A stretch of DNA of 64,000 bases from an uncultured Psychroserpens sp. (lineage in GTDB: Bacteria > Bacteroidota > Bacteroidia > Flavobacteriales > Flavobacteriaceae). Every line of letters starts with the position of its first letter. The first letter of the stretch is position 1. This document shows, in pieces, positions 25,722 to 35,079 of the stretch. A program made the translations under genes and the position numbers. The stretch spans positions 496,001-560,000 of the forward strand of contig CANKZZ010000001.1 of NCBI GenBank assembly GCA_947488655.1. Direction: 5' to 3'. The notes beneath the pieces were generated by a model, which saw only the letters and a program-made list of their open reading frames with translations, searched no databases and was not told the DNA's origin.

Positions 25722-28490
25722 TTATTTAATAATGATCTTTTTTGTTTCAGAATAATTATCAACACTAATATTAACAAAATACATTCCTGCGTTTAAATTA
25801 AGGTTAACGTTGGTATTAGATGAAGAAATATATGAAGTGGTCTTATAGACTTCTTGACCATTTATATTTAATACTCTAATATTAGCGTCTCCCAAATCGC
25901 GTTCAGATTTTATAGTAATCTGTCCGTTAGAAATTGTTGGGAATAATGTAATTACATTAGCATTAAATTGACTTTCTAATACACTTAAAGGTTGACTAGT
26001 AAATTGACTAGTAAATAAACCTCTACCATGCGTTGTAGCTAAAATGGTATTATCTGATGCTCTTACATCTAAATCGACAACTGTAACATCACTCATACCA
26101 TTATAAGCCTGTATCCAAATTGGGTTTGGAGATGTATAATCTGGTGTAGCCCAAACACCTAATTCTGTACCAATTATTAATTCTTCAGGAATTAAAGGGT
26201 TTTGTAAAATACATTTTACAGGAATATCTGGAAGATTCCCTTCTATATTAGTCCAGCTTATACCTCCATCATTAGAAAACCATATGCTAACTACACCATA
26301 ATTGTGCATAGTTACAAAAATTTCTTGTTCGTTTTGACCAAATTCTATATCTGATATACTACCTACAAATAAAGAACCAGATATGTTTACAAATGATGGC
26401 GTTGATAAGTTTGCAAAATTAGATCTAAGTAAACGTCCGCTACGTAATCCAACAAATAGTGTGGTTGACGATGTATTAAAAGGAGAAACTTTAAAAGCAC
26501 TTGGGCTAGCATTAAATTGCGATGATGTTAAAAAATCTGACTCGGTTGGTTGACCACCAGGTAAAAATTCTTTGATTCTTTCAATTCTTCTATTATTACC
26601 AGAACTTGCATTAGTAAATAATATGTCTAAATTTTTATCTAAACCAGCTTCGTTTATAAAGCTACCACCTGAACCACTAGATATTTGTGCAAAATTACCA
26701 AAGCTTGGAAAGTTGAAAAACACGTGATTATTACCAGGATAAGTTGTAATTGCGTATCCTGTATCATCTATCTCGGTAAATCCTCCGTCTCCACTTACTG
26801 GGTCAAAGAAAGGGTTTAAACCAACCGTTGCATCTACAACAAATTGAGTTCCATTATCTTGTGTGCCACCAGCTAGATCATCTCCATCTGCACTATCTAT
26901 TGGGTTTATAGCACCATAATAAAATTGCGTAGTAACAAAATCTTTGTTTCTAGCTTGTATTGCATTTGAGTCTCCAGCAGCAGCTAAAATATTAGCTGTA
27001 TAGTAAACACCACCATCATTCCCTAATACAGCTTCGGTATCATTTGTTCCTGGTCTAAAAACAATAGCGTGCTGATCTGCATGTACTAACGGTACATTTA
27101 ATCCACCTAAGTTATTATTGTTTGACCATTTTGAAAGTTGTGCCCAAGAGCCACCATCGTTAGGAGATCTAAATAAATCTATACCTCCAACAAAAATATT
27201 GTTGTTTTGATCTGCCTCTATTGGTAAATTATAAAATGCTTGATTTCTAGAATAATCTGTTGCAGGTATTCCAGTATCTACATCATTTGGTTCATTAATA
27301 GGAGTAATAGTTGCAAAGGCATCATTAGTTACATATATATTTGCACTTCCTGATATGTTAGCAGCAATCCAAAATTTGTTAGGATCTGTAGCAGAAACTT
27401 CTATCTCTGTTCTTTGAGCACCAAATACTGTATTTATTTGTGTAAACGAGTTTCCGTCTGTAGACCTGTAAATTTCTCCACCTTGATTACCAAAAATATC
27501 GCTTGTAGTAGCTAACCAAATATTGTTATTTATATCAATCTCTATATCGTTTGGATTTTTGTATGTACCGTTATTGTATTGAATAGCAAAACGATTCCAA
27601 TTATCACCACCATCGGTAGTTTTATATAATCCACGTTCCTCAAAACCTTGAAAATTATTTGGGCTACTAGCGTCTGCATAAAAACCACTTGAAACAGCAG
27701 CATAAATTTCGGTTACGCCTCCATTATCTCTAGCCACGATATCATTTACATAGAATATTCCATTAACATCTTCTCCACCACCTGTAACACTAGTGATTCC
27801 TCCGCCAAGAACGATGTCCCAAGTTACACCTCCATCTAAAGATTTCCAAACACCTCTACCTACAACACTTCCTTGTGTGTATGATTCTCCCGATGCTAAA
27901 TAAAATATATTATCATCATTTGGGTCTGATATAATTGCTGTCACAGAGATATTTTGTTGAATAGTTGGTATAAGTTGCCAAGATTCATTAGCATCTGTAA
28001 TGTCCTCATTAACCCATAAGCCACCAGATACTCCTCCAGCAAAAACTCTTGTGTAATCATCTGCAGGATTTGCATTACCAACATCATTAGGGTCAAACAT
28101 AATACCTCTTGTTCTACCTCCTTGATTATTTGGGCCTCTATTAGACCATGGGTTTACAGTTTCTCCTCCAACACCTCTAGTTAATTGACGTTCTGCAATA
28201 ATCTCACGTTGAATTTCTAGAGCTACCTCTGGCGTTGGTCTACCAAGAGAGGGATTCATAGTTAATTCCCATAATTGTTCGTTATAAGCATTTGGAGGTA
28301 AACCCATTGCTTTTCTTTCTTTTCTCGTTAATTTTTGAGTTTCTTTAAATGGGCTATTTTCTAAATGAGATAAATGTTGTTCTCTTAATTTTTCAATAGT
28401 ATTACTATTTTTATAATTGGATTTTAAGATAAAAACAGCAATCAAAGAAATAGCTGCAAGTGAAGTGATTAATAATAATTTTCTTTTCAT
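25722..28490 (-). CDS. T9SS-secreted BNR/sialidase-like beta-propeller protein
   Basis: A 922-residue secreted protein. The N-terminus is a membrane/signal segment (MKRKLLLITSLAAISLIAVFIL). Residues about 120-800 carry many BNR/VPS10-like units with the Ser/Thr-x-Asp-x-Gly-x-x-Trp pattern (GVWKSLDGGVTWDIV, GLYKTTDGGDNWNRF, EIYRSTDGNSFTQI, WFSNDGGISWTNI), expected to fold as beta-propellers. The last 75 residues (about 850-922, ITLFPTISNGQITIKSERDL...YVNIS-like ...SETKKIIIK) are a type A sorting domain for type IX secretion. The protein should be exported across the outer membrane and attached or released. The substrate is unknown; no sialidase Arg-triad was traced. Confidence 0.88.
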   Translation of the reverse strand: MKRKLLLITSLAAISLIAVFILKSNYKNSNTIEKLREQHLSHLENSPFKETQKLTRKERKAMGLPPNAYNEQLWELTMNPSLGRPTPEVALEIQREIIAERQLTRGVGGETVNPWSNRGPNNQGGRTRGIMFDPNDVGNANPADDYTRVFAGGVSGGLWVNEDITDANESWQLIPTIQQNISVTAIISDPNDDNIFYLASGESYTQGSVVGRGVWKSLDGGVTWDIVLGGGITSVTGGGEDVNGIFYVNDIVARDNGGVTEIYAAVSSGFYADASSPNNFQGFEERGLYKTTDGGDNWNRFAIQYNNGTYKNPNDIEIDINNNIWLATTSDIFGNQGGEIYRSTDGNSFTQINTVFGAQRTEIEVSATDPNKFWIAANISGSANIYVTNDAFATITPINEPNDVDTGIPATDYSRNQAFYNLPIEADQNNNIFVGGIDLFRSPNDGGSWAQLSKWSNNNNLGGLNVPLVHADQHAIVFRPGTNDTEAVLGNDGGVYYTANILAAAGDSNAIQARNKDFVTTQFYYGAINPIDSADGDDLAGGTQDNGTQFVVDATVGLNPFFDPVSGDGGFTEIDDTGYAITTYPGNNHVFFNFPSFGNFAQISSGSGGSFINEAGLDKNLDILFTNASSGNNRRIERIKEFLPGGQPTESDFLTSSQFNASPSAFKVSPFNTSSTTLFVGLRSGRLLRSNFANLSTPSFVNISGSLFVGSISDIEFGQNEQEIFVTMHNYGVVSIWFSNDGGISWTNIEGNLPDIPVKCILQNPLIPEELIIGTELGVWATPDYTSPNPIWIQAYNGMSDVTVVDLDVRASDNTILATTHGRGLFTSQFTSQPLSVLESQFNANVITLFPTISNGQITIKSERDLGDANIRVLNINGQEVYKTTSYISSSNTNVNLNLNAGMYFVNISVDNYSETKKIIIK

Positions 28491-28504
28491 GTTTTCAATT
28501 TTTT

Positions 28505-29848
28505 TTAAAGATGATTCCCTTTCAATTTTTGGTATGTTAACATTGCATTACTGTCAGACATTTTTGAGACATAAAAACAGACAGATAATAAGTTGTCGTA
28601 AATATTATTGTTTTTTAAGTCAACAAAAGGTCCTAAAACTTTCAAAATTAATTTGTCAAAGTTTGAAAGTTCATCATTAAGGTTGTTTATAACCGCTTTT
28701 GTAAAGATATTTAAAAGTTCATTAATAACCTTATAACCTACAATCTCTTTATCAATAACGTCTTGGGACTGGTATATATTAGAAATGCTTAATTTTATAA
28801 TATCATTTATTTGAGCTTCATAAGCACTATAATCTATTAGAGCTTTTGAAAACGATCCACTAAGGATTTCGTCTTCATATTTCATAAAAATTTCTACAGC
28901 TTCGTTAATAAGTGTGTTTATTGCTAATGAACGTAAATAACTAAGTCTGTCTTGTGTGCTTTGTAAGGCATTGTAAGTTTTTGTTTGTATAGAATCTCTT
29001 ACTAAATTTATGAGATACTCTAAAGCATATTCCTCTTGTATTAGGCCTAAATTGATACCGTCTTCAAAATCAATAATAGTATAACAAATATCATCTGCAG
29101 CTTCTACTAGATAAACGAGAGGGTGTCTGCAATAGCTTACGTCATCGGCATCGCCTCTTTTAATTAAACCTAAATCTTCGGCTATGTCTTTAAATGTTTC
29201 TTTTTCATTTTGAAAAAAGCCATACTTCTTATCTGCAATATGTGTTGTTGGTTTTTTTGGTAGTGATTCTTTAGGGTATTTGGTAAAAGCTCCTAATGTA
29301 GCATAACTTAAACGTAAACCTCCAATACGACCTTGACGACTTTCGGTTAAAATTTTTAACCCGTTGGCATTACCTTCAAAATCACATAAATCTTGATATT
29401 GCTTTTTAGTTAATAGATCTTCATAATATTTACCTTCTCCAGTTTTAAAAAACTCTCCAATAGCTTTTTCACCAGAGTGTCCAAAAGGCGGATTTCCAAT
29501 ATCATGTGCAAGCGCTGCTGCTGCAACAATGGCACCAAAATCATTCATTTGATAGCCATGAACATCTTTTAAGTGAGGATGCTTTTTTAAAATTCTTTCA
29601 CCTACTTTTCTGCCTAACGAGCGACCTACCACACTAACTTCTAAACTATGAGTTAGTCTTGTGTGTACAAAATCTGTTTTAGATAATGGAACCACTTGAG
29701 TTTTGTCTTGTAGGCTCCTAAATTCCGAAGAAAAAATTATACGGTCATAATCAACCTCGAAGCCTAGTCGTGTCTCATCTTGTTCTTTTCTTAAGCGTTT
29801 ATGAGCATCTCCATAGCGTTTTAAGGAGAGTAATTGTTCCCAATTCAT
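28505..29848 (-). CDS. dgt: dGTP triphosphohydrolase
   Basis: A 447-residue HD-domain enzyme that cleaves dGTP to deoxyguanosine and triphosphate, tuning dNTP pools. It begins with the family signature GDAHKRLRKEQDETRLGFEVDYDRI and IFSSEFRSLQDKTQV. Metal ligands are H67 (RLTHSLE) and H115-D116 (AALAHDIGNPPFGHSGE). The length fits the long Dgt type. A pair of 11-bp-spaced AACATT repeats sits 35-52 bp upstream on this strand, with a degenerate promoter (TTATCTTG) between. Confidence 0.93.
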   Translation of the reverse strand: MNWEQLLSLKRYGDAHKRLRKEQDETRLGFEVDYDRIIFSSEFRSLQDKTQVVPLSKTDFVHTRLTHSLEVSVVGRSLGRKVGERILKKHPHLKDVHGYQMNDFGAIVAAAALAHDIGNPPFGHSGEKAIGEFFKTGEGKYYEDLLTKKQYQDLCDFEGNANGLKILTESRQGRIGGLRLSYATLGAFTKYPKESLPKKPTTHIADKKYGFFQNEKETFKDIAEDLGLIKRGDADDVSYCRHPLVYLVEAADDICYTIIDFEDGINLGLIQEEYALEYLINLVRDSIQTKTYNALQSTQDRLSYLRSLAINTLINEAVEIFMKYEDEILSGSFSKALIDYSAYEAQINDIIKLSISNIYQSQDVIDKEIVGYKVINELLNIFTKAVINNLNDELSNFDKLILKVLGPFVDLKNNNIYDNLLSVCFYVSKMSDSNAMLTYQKLKGNHL

Positions 29849-29882
29849 AGAATTTATTTAACTGCAGCAAGATAACGATTTC

Positions 29883-29900
29883 AATGTTAAATTAATGTTT
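29883..29900 (-). promoter_or_regulatory. Pho-box-like direct repeat facing dgt
   Basis: On the minus strand the sequence AACATT occurs twice with starts 11 bp apart. The second repeat starts 18 bp before the TTTG-like position of the dgt promoter, the same offset as in the porin promoter. It could also act on the divergent lipoprotein gene. Confidence 0.4.
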
Positions 29901-29927
29901 CTAGATTATAAAAATCCCAGTTTCTAA

Positions 29928-29978
29928 TAACACTCAATTAACAGTTTTATGATTTAGGATTAATACTTAATTAACCTT
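29928..29978 (+). promoter_or_regulatory. Pho-box-like repeat array before the lipoprotein-TonB receptor pair
   Basis: TAACA at 29928 and 29939, TAATA at 29961 and TAACC at 29972 all fall on one 11-bp register (the slot at 29950 is empty). The last repeat starts 29 bp before TTTGC at 30001, identical to the offset in the PiT promoter. Helical-phase direct repeats upstream of the core promoter are characteristic of PhoB/PhoP-type response-regulator sites. Confidence 0.5.
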
Positions 29979-30044
29979 GTCTTTACACTGTACGCTTTTC
30001 TTTGCATCGTTAATTAAATTATAAAAAACTAACAAAACAATATC

Positions 30045-31325
30045 ATGAAAAAAATAATATTATCTGCATTGATCGCTTTTTCACTAGTATTTACTGGATG
30101 TTTTAAAGACGATGACACTCCAATTGTAATTGAAACAACAACAGTTAACAACTACGGTGAAGGTGGTAACGGAAATGGAGGAGAGTCGTGTCCTATAGTA
30201 GCAGTTACTGGAGCTATTATTGAAAACACAACTTGGACAAACGACAATATATATCAATTAAATCAAAAAGTTGTTGTAGATAATGGAGCAACATTAACAA
30301 TTGAAGCAGGTACAATAATCAAAGGGTCACCAGGAACAGGTTCATTAGCGTCTGCATTAATTATCGCAAGAGGTTCGAAAATTAACGCAGTAGGTACAGC
30401 ATCAGAGCCAATTATTTTTACATCTACTGGTGATAATATTACTTGTGGTCAAACTGCAGGAACAAACTTAGATGAAAATGACAGAGGTCAATGGGGAGGA
30501 TTAATTGTATTAGGTTATGCACCAAGTTCATTTTCTGGTGATTTAATCGAAAACCAAATTGAAGGTATTCCTGCTGATGATACTTTTGGGTTGTATGGCG
30601 GTTCTGATGCTGCAGATAATTCTGGAGTAATGTCGTACATCTCAATTCGTCATGGTGGAGCATTAATTGGTGAAAACAACGAAATCAACGGTTTAACTTT
30701 AGGTGGTGTTGGAAACGGGACTATAATAAATAATATAGAGGTTGTAGCAAATGTTGATGACGGAATTGAGTTTTTTGGAGGTACTGTAAACGCTACAAAT
30801 TTATTAGTATGGGCTCAAGGAGATGATGCTTTAGATATTGACCAAGCTTACTCTGGTACAATTGATAATGCTGTGGTTGTTCTAGGAGATATTTCTGATC
30901 ATGCTTTTGAAGTAGATGGTCCAGAAGGTACTGGTACTGGTTCATTTGTTATTCAAAATGCGACAATCATTGGTAACACTGTTACAGAAAACGGAGAATA
31001 TGCAGATTATAGAAGTGGAGCTACTGGAGCAACCAATAATATATACGCTTATGGTTTTAAAGATTCATCAGATGTAGAGTTAGATAACGATGGTGTAGCA
31101 ACAAATTATAATAATGATGAATTAACGTTTGGTGCTTGGGAAATCGTATTACCAACAGGTGTTGCTAATGTAACCGACATTTTTGTAAATAAAGCAGAAA
31201 CTGTAACAGTAACTGGATTTGGTTCTACAGCAACTGCAGTAGCTGCAGGTGCAAATACAATTGGAGCAAACACATCACAATTAGCTTGGACATACGCAAA
31301 TACTGTAGGAGGTTTAGGTTTCTAA
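30045..31325 (+). CDS. Outer-membrane beta-helix lipoprotein paired with a TonB receptor
   Basis: A 426-residue protein with lipoprotein signal MKKIILSALIAFSLVFTGC (cysteine 19) followed by FKDDD, which favours outer-membrane sorting. A short Gly/Asn linker leads to a right-handed parallel beta-helix (repeated short strands: GTIINNIEVVANVDDGIEFFGG, TNLLVWAQGDDALDID, GTIDNAVVVLGD). Such lipoproteins often sit on the surface and hand ligand to a partner TonB receptor. The receptor gene follows after 113 bp, separated by a 13-bp stem-loop. The Pho-box-like array upstream suggests induction by phosphate limitation; that is inference. Confidence 0.8.
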   Translation: MKKIILSALIAFSLVFTGCFKDDDTPIVIETTTVNNYGEGGNGNGGESCPIVAVTGAIIENTTWTNDNIYQLNQKVVVDNGATLTIEAGTIIKGSPGTGSLASALIIARGSKINAVGTASEPIIFTSTGDNITCGQTAGTNLDENDRGQWGGLIVLGYAPSSFSGDLIENQIEGIPADDTFGLYGGSDAADNSGVMSYISIRHGGALIGENNEINGLTLGGVGNGTIINNIEVVANVDDGIEFFGGTVNATNLLVWAQGDDALDIDQAYSGTIDNAVVVLGDISDHAFEVDGPEGTGTGSFVIQNATIIGNTVTENGEYADYRSGATGATNNIYAYGFKDSSDVELDNDGVATNYNNDELTFGAWEIVLPTGVANVTDIFVNKAETVTVTGFGSTATAVAAGANTIGANTSQLAWTYANTVGGLGF

Positions 31326-31386
31326 TAAACAATTAGACTAAGTCAACTAAACGGTAATTTATAAATTAACTCTTTTCAATATAAAC

Positions 31387-31416
31387 TACTACTCGTTAAC
31401 TTTTTAACGAGTAGTA
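31387..31416 (+). other. Intercistronic stem-loop between lipoprotein and TonB receptor genes
   Basis: A perfect 13-bp inverted repeat (31387-31399 with 31404-31416, loop CTTT) lies 23 bp before the receptor ATG. There is no proper T tract after it (TGTTTTAG), so it is more likely a processing or stability element, or a partial terminator, than a full stop. Confidence 0.6.
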
Positions 31417-31438
31417 TGTTTTAGATAATTAACTAATT

Positions 31439-34282
31439 ATGAACAAAAAAATATACTCACTCTTAATACTTTTCTTTTTATGTGTTGGATTTGTCAATGC
31501 TCAAAAAGGAATAGTAGCAGGTAATATTATAGATGGTGAGTTTGTAGAGCCAATGGCATTTGCTAATATTTTAGTCAAAGGGACAACTACAGGAACTACA
31601 TCAGATTTTGATGGAAAATATAATTTAGAATTAGATCCAGGAACTTATACATTGGTGTTTTCATTTGTTGGTTACAATACTCAAGAAATTGTAGATGTTG
31701 TTATCAAAGCTGGAGAAGTTACTGAGCTAGATGTAACGCTACAAACAAATTCATTAGACACCATTATTTTAACAACAAGTGTCAAAAAAAACACAGAAAG
31801 TGCTGTTTTGAATTTACAAAAAAAGTCGGTGACATTATTAGATGGTTTATCTGCACAAGCTATTAAAAGCAGTGGAGCAGGTAATGTAGCTGCAGCTGTG
31901 AAAAATGTACCTGGTGTTTCTATTCAAGGAGGGAAATATGTTTATGTTCGTGGTTTAGGTGATAGATATACTAAATCTATATTAAATGGTATTGATATTC
32001 CTGGACTAGATCCTGATAGAAATACAATACAAATGGATTTATTTCCAACTAGCATATTGGATAATGTCATTGTATTAAAATCTGCAGCAGCAGAATATCC
32101 AGCAGATTTTACTGGTGGAATTATTGATATTATTACCAAAGACTTTCCAACTAAGGCAGAATATGCTATCTCTTTAGGAAGTAGTTATAATCCTGATATG
32201 CACTTTAATGAGAACTATTTAACTTCGGAAGGAAGTGATACAGATATATTTGGATATGATGATGGCTCAAGAAATCTACCAATTAATAGATATCAACCAA
32301 TTCCTGCAACAAGTGAAAACAATGAATTATTAACAACACTTACAAATAGTTTTCAAAAAGAACTTGCTGCAAAACAAGAACGAAGTGGGATGGATGTTGA
32401 TTTTGGTTTTACATTAGGAAATCAATACGACATAGGAGATGATAAAATAGGATATCAAGCTTCATTTTCTTACAAAAACACAACAACGTTTTATGAAAAT
32501 CGTGTGGATGGTGCTTATATTAAAAACCCTCAAGACACTTCAGAATATGAATTACTTGCTGCGTTAGATTCTAAAGGTTCCGAAGGAATAAACAATGTCA
32601 TTCTAAATGGTTTAGCAGGTATTGCATACAAAACTGATAAATCTAAGTTTAAAGTGAATATTTTACACATTCAAAATGGAGAATCTTCAGCTGGTTTTTT
32701 TGATCAAATAATTTCACAAGATGGAACAGGTGGAGCATTAGAGCCATTAACTAAAAATGCAATTGCTTATACCGAAAGGTCAATCACTAACTTATTACTA
32801 ACAGGTAAACATAGATTAAACAGTATTGGTGATGAAAAGGCATTTAATTTTGAATGGAAACTGTCTCCAACATTTTCTAAAGTAATGGATAAAGGACATA
32901 GAATTACACCATTACAGCAATCTGATAATGGGAATTCTTTTTTATCGCCTTCTGCTTCTACATTTCCAATACAATTGTGGAGAAATCTTTTAGAAGAATC
33001 TTGGAATGGAAAGGTTGATTTAGATAAAACAATTAATTTATTTAATAGGCCTGCTAAAATAAAATTTGGTGGAGCTTATACTTATAAATTTAGAGATTTT
33101 AGTATAGATGATTACACGTTTAATATTAGAGGTAACCAATCATTTATTGCTAATGGTGATGTAAATAATTTATTAGCTTCAGAAAATGTTTGGAATCCAA
33201 CAAGTGATGCAGGTACTTATTTAATAAATATAGATACGTTTAATGCTAACGATGCTTACGAAGGAGAACAGCACATTGGAGCTAATTATGTGTCACTGGA
33301 GTTTAATGTAAGTGAAAAGATGAAAACTGTTGTTGGATTAAGAACAGAATTTTTTAAATCTTACTATACAGGACAGGATGGACAAGAGGTATTTGATAGA
33401 GAATTAGTATTAGATGAGTTTGATTTTTTTCCATCGGCAAACCTTATTTATGCTTTAAATGATGATGATAATATAAGAGCATCATACTCTCGTACTACTG
33501 CTAGACCGTCGTTTAAAGAACAATCTAATTCACAAATATTTGATCCAATAACAGGACGATTGTTTATTGGTGCCTTAGGTGTAAAACCGTTAGTACCTAC
33601 GTATATAAATAACTTTGATGTGAGGTATGAGCACTTTGGAGAAAAAGGTCAAATGTTCGCTATTAGTGGATTCTATAAAGGGTTTACAGATGCAATTGAA
33701 CAGCAATTCTTTGTCAACGCACCAACTCAACTTACCGTAGGTAATTTAGGAGATGCAAATGTTATTGGAGCAGAACTTGAAGTGCGTCAACGTTTAGGTT
33801 TTATTACTGAAGGATTGAACGACCTAAAAATTAATGCAAATGTTTCAATAATTAAATCTGAATTAACGATGTCTGATGATGAGTTTCAAGGAAGATTAGC
33901 AAGTGCTAGAGATGGAGAAACAATAGATAAAAAACGAGACTTACAAGGTCAAGCACCTTATTTAATAAATGTTGGTTTAGATTATAATAATGATGATATA
34001 GGATTACAAACTGGTTTATTTTTCAATGTACAAGGTAAAACTTTAGAAGTTGTTGGTATTAGAGAAGTGCCAGATGTGTACACTAAACCGTTTAATAGTT
34101 TGAATTTTACTTTAAATAAAACGTTTGGTGAAAATGAAAATACATCAATAGATCTTAAAGTGTCAAATATTTTGGGTAATTCTAGAATAAGTGAATACGA
34201 ATCATTCAATGCTCAAAATCAAGTTTTTACTTTGAGAGATCCAGGCACAAGTTTTTCCTTAGGATATACTTATAAATTCTAA
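31439..34282 (+). CDS. TonB-dependent outer-membrane receptor
   Basis: A 947-residue protein. Signal peptide MNKKIYSLLILFFLCVGFVNAQ is followed by a carboxypeptidase-regulatory-like domain (about 23-110, GNIIDGEFVEPMAFANILVKG), the plug domain (about 135-240, AAVKNVPGVSIQGGKYVYVRGLGDRYTKSILNG) and a long beta-barrel ending in the aromatic residue of SFSLGYTYKF. It imports a ligand using TonB energy. It is paired with the upstream beta-helix lipoprotein. Neither is a SusC/SusD-type pair. The downstream porin and PiT transporter and the shared promoter repeats suggest phosphorus acquisition; the ligand is not known. Confidence 0.92.
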   Translation: MNKKIYSLLILFFLCVGFVNAQKGIVAGNIIDGEFVEPMAFANILVKGTTTGTTSDFDGKYNLELDPGTYTLVFSFVGYNTQEIVDVVIKAGEVTELDVTLQTNSLDTIILTTSVKKNTESAVLNLQKKSVTLLDGLSAQAIKSSGAGNVAAAVKNVPGVSIQGGKYVYVRGLGDRYTKSILNGIDIPGLDPDRNTIQMDLFPTSILDNVIVLKSAAAEYPADFTGGIIDIITKDFPTKAEYAISLGSSYNPDMHFNENYLTSEGSDTDIFGYDDGSRNLPINRYQPIPATSENNELLTTLTNSFQKELAAKQERSGMDVDFGFTLGNQYDIGDDKIGYQASFSYKNTTTFYENRVDGAYIKNPQDTSEYELLAALDSKGSEGINNVILNGLAGIAYKTDKSKFKVNILHIQNGESSAGFFDQIISQDGTGGALEPLTKNAIAYTERSITNLLLTGKHRLNSIGDEKAFNFEWKLSPTFSKVMDKGHRITPLQQSDNGNSFLSPSASTFPIQLWRNLLEESWNGKVDLDKTINLFNRPAKIKFGGAYTYKFRDFSIDDYTFNIRGNQSFIANGDVNNLLASENVWNPTSDAGTYLINIDTFNANDAYEGEQHIGANYVSLEFNVSEKMKTVVGLRTEFFKSYYTGQDGQEVFDRELVLDEFDFFPSANLIYALNDDDNIRASYSRTTARPSFKEQSNSQIFDPITGRLFIGALGVKPLVPTYINNFDVRYEHFGEKGQMFAISGFYKGFTDAIEQQFFVNAPTQLTVGNLGDANVIGAELEVRQRLGFITEGLNDLKINANVSIIKSELTMSDDEFQGRLASARDGETIDKKRDLQGQAPYLINVGLDYNNDDIGLQTGLFFNVQGKTLEVVGIREVPDVYTKPFNSLNFTLNKTFGENENTSIDLKVSNILGNSRISEYESFNAQNQVFTLRDPGTSFSLGYTYKF

Positions 34283-34304
34283 AATTAAGTTTGAGTTAGT
34301 CAAA

Positions 34305-34336
34305 AAAAAATCCCAACTTAATGGTTGGGATTTTTT
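34305..34336. terminator. Bidirectional terminator, TonB receptor / YwqK-like gene
   Basis: A 13-bp stem 34305-34317 with 34324-34336 (core TCCCAAC/GTTGGGA, loop TTAATG) with A tract before and T tract after. It serves the convergent genes on both sides. Confidence 0.9.
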
Positions 34337-34353
34337 ATTCTATAAATATATTT

Positions 34354-34710
34354 TTAGTTACTCACAGCGACTTGAACTTTATCTGTCCATTCACTCACGC
34401 TTGCCACTTTAGAATCTTCATAATTAACTTCTTTAAGTTTATTATCAGACCAAAATAACCATTTACCAACTTTTTTATTGTTAACGTAGTTACCAACTGT
34501 TACTTTGTTACCATTTTGATCATAACTGGTCCAAACACCATGAAGCTCTCCTTCTTTATTAAAAGTACCTTGTTGTTCAATAGCTCCATTATCATGGTAG
34601 TAAGTTGCTACGGTTAAGTCTCCATCTTTATTTAATTCTGCTTTTGGCTTTTCTTGTGCAAATGTAAGCGTCACACCTAACATTAATAAAATTGCGAATA
34701 TCTTTTTCAT
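34354..34710 (-). CDS. Small exported YwqK-like (MORN-type repeat) protein
   Basis: The frame extends to 34740, but the ATG at 34710 gives a clean signal peptide MKKIFAILLMLGVTLTFAQ and a 118-residue protein. The mature part consists of short repeats of the form YxxNGxxxxxGxFxxGxxxGxWxxYxxNG (YHDNGAIEQQGTFNKEG, WTSYDQNGNKVTVGNYVNNKK). These are often annotated as the antitoxin of a YwqK toxin-antitoxin system, but the exported form here is more likely a periplasmic or surface structural protein. The same repeats build the much larger protein at 53717. Confidence 0.8.
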   Translation of the reverse strand: MKKIFAILLMLGVTLTFAQEKPKAELNKDGDLTVATYYHDNGAIEQQGTFNKEGELHGVWTSYDQNGNKVTVGNYVNNKKVGKWLFWSDNKLKEVNYEDSKVASVSEWTDKVQVAVSN

Positions 34711-34777
34711 ATTTAGATTTGGATTATGATTATTTATCAAATATATAAAAACACTTTACAATATCCAAACATTTAGA

Positions 34778-34795
34778 TAACATTAAATTAACATT
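34778..34795 (+). promoter_or_regulatory. Pho-box-like direct repeat in the geneless region before the porin
   Basis: TAACATT at 34778 and again at 34789, start-to-start 11 bp. No TTTG lies at the 18- or 29-bp offset seen elsewhere, so it may be an upstream accessory site for the promoter near 34900. Confidence 0.4.
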
Positions 34796-34873
34796 AATCA
34801 TTTAATCGACTAGTAATCAATTAATTAAAATTTTATTAAAATTGATTTTCATAATGATTACTTAATATTGACG

Positions 34874-34906
34874 TAACAATTAAATTAACTGTATTGCTCA
34901 TTTTTG
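34874..34906 (+). promoter_or_regulatory. Candidate sRNA promoter with Pho-box-like repeat
   Basis: TAACA at 34874 and TAACT at 34886 (12-bp spacing) precede CATTTTTG at 34899-34906, which matches 7 of 8 positions of TAnnTTTG. The first repeat starts 29 bp before TTTG, exactly as in the porin promoter (35046 to 35075). Confidence 0.4.
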
Positions 34907-34909
34907 TTT

Positions 34910-35016
34910 TGTGTTTTAGAACACAGTTAGTATTTCATAATAACTATTAGTTTTTGTCGACTGTATAATTATGACTTCTAAGTAGGCTACTTTTCATAAA
35001 AGTAGCCTTTTTTTTT
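34910..35016 (+). ncRNA. Candidate trans-acting small RNA upstream of the porin gene
   Basis: No ORF of note lies here, yet the segment is laid out as a transcription unit. It has a promoter-like element ending at 34906, a 5' stem-loop TGTGTT/AACACA (34910-34925), an unstructured middle and a strong intrinsic terminator (11-bp stem 34984-34994 with 34998-35008, then nine T). Within it, TATTAGTTTTTGTCGA (34945-34960) is the exact reverse complement of 35082-35097, which ends 3 bases before the porin start codon. The RNA would be about 105 nt. Base-pairing could occlude the porin ribosome-binding region. The existence and role of the RNA are inferences from sequence alone. Confidence 0.5.
34984..35016 (+). 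terminator. Intrinsic terminator with no annotated gene upstream
   Basis: A perfect 11-bp stem (AGGCTACTTTT/AAAAGTAGCCT, loop CAT) followed by a run of T. The nearest plus-strand gene upstream (the TonB receptor) already has its own terminator at 34305, so this one must end another transcript. Confidence 0.85.
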
Positions 35017-35045
35017 AAAGATGACTTTGATTATTAATTTTTAGG

Positions 35046-35079
35046 AAACATTCAATTAACATTAAAACTAGTTCTTTGC
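35046..35079 (+). promoter_or_regulatory. Porin promoter with Pho-box-like repeat
   Basis: AAACATT at 35046 and TAACATT at 35057 (11 bp apart) precede a TTTGC at 35075. The -7 element GTTCTTTG is a weak match (6 of 8), as expected for an activator-dependent promoter. Transcription should start near 35083, giving a leader of about 18 nt. Confidence 0.5.

Noticed and set aside
34354..34710. YwqK-family antitoxin annotation, hence a toxin-antitoxin system
   Set aside because: The protein has a Sec signal and there is no toxin gene beside it.
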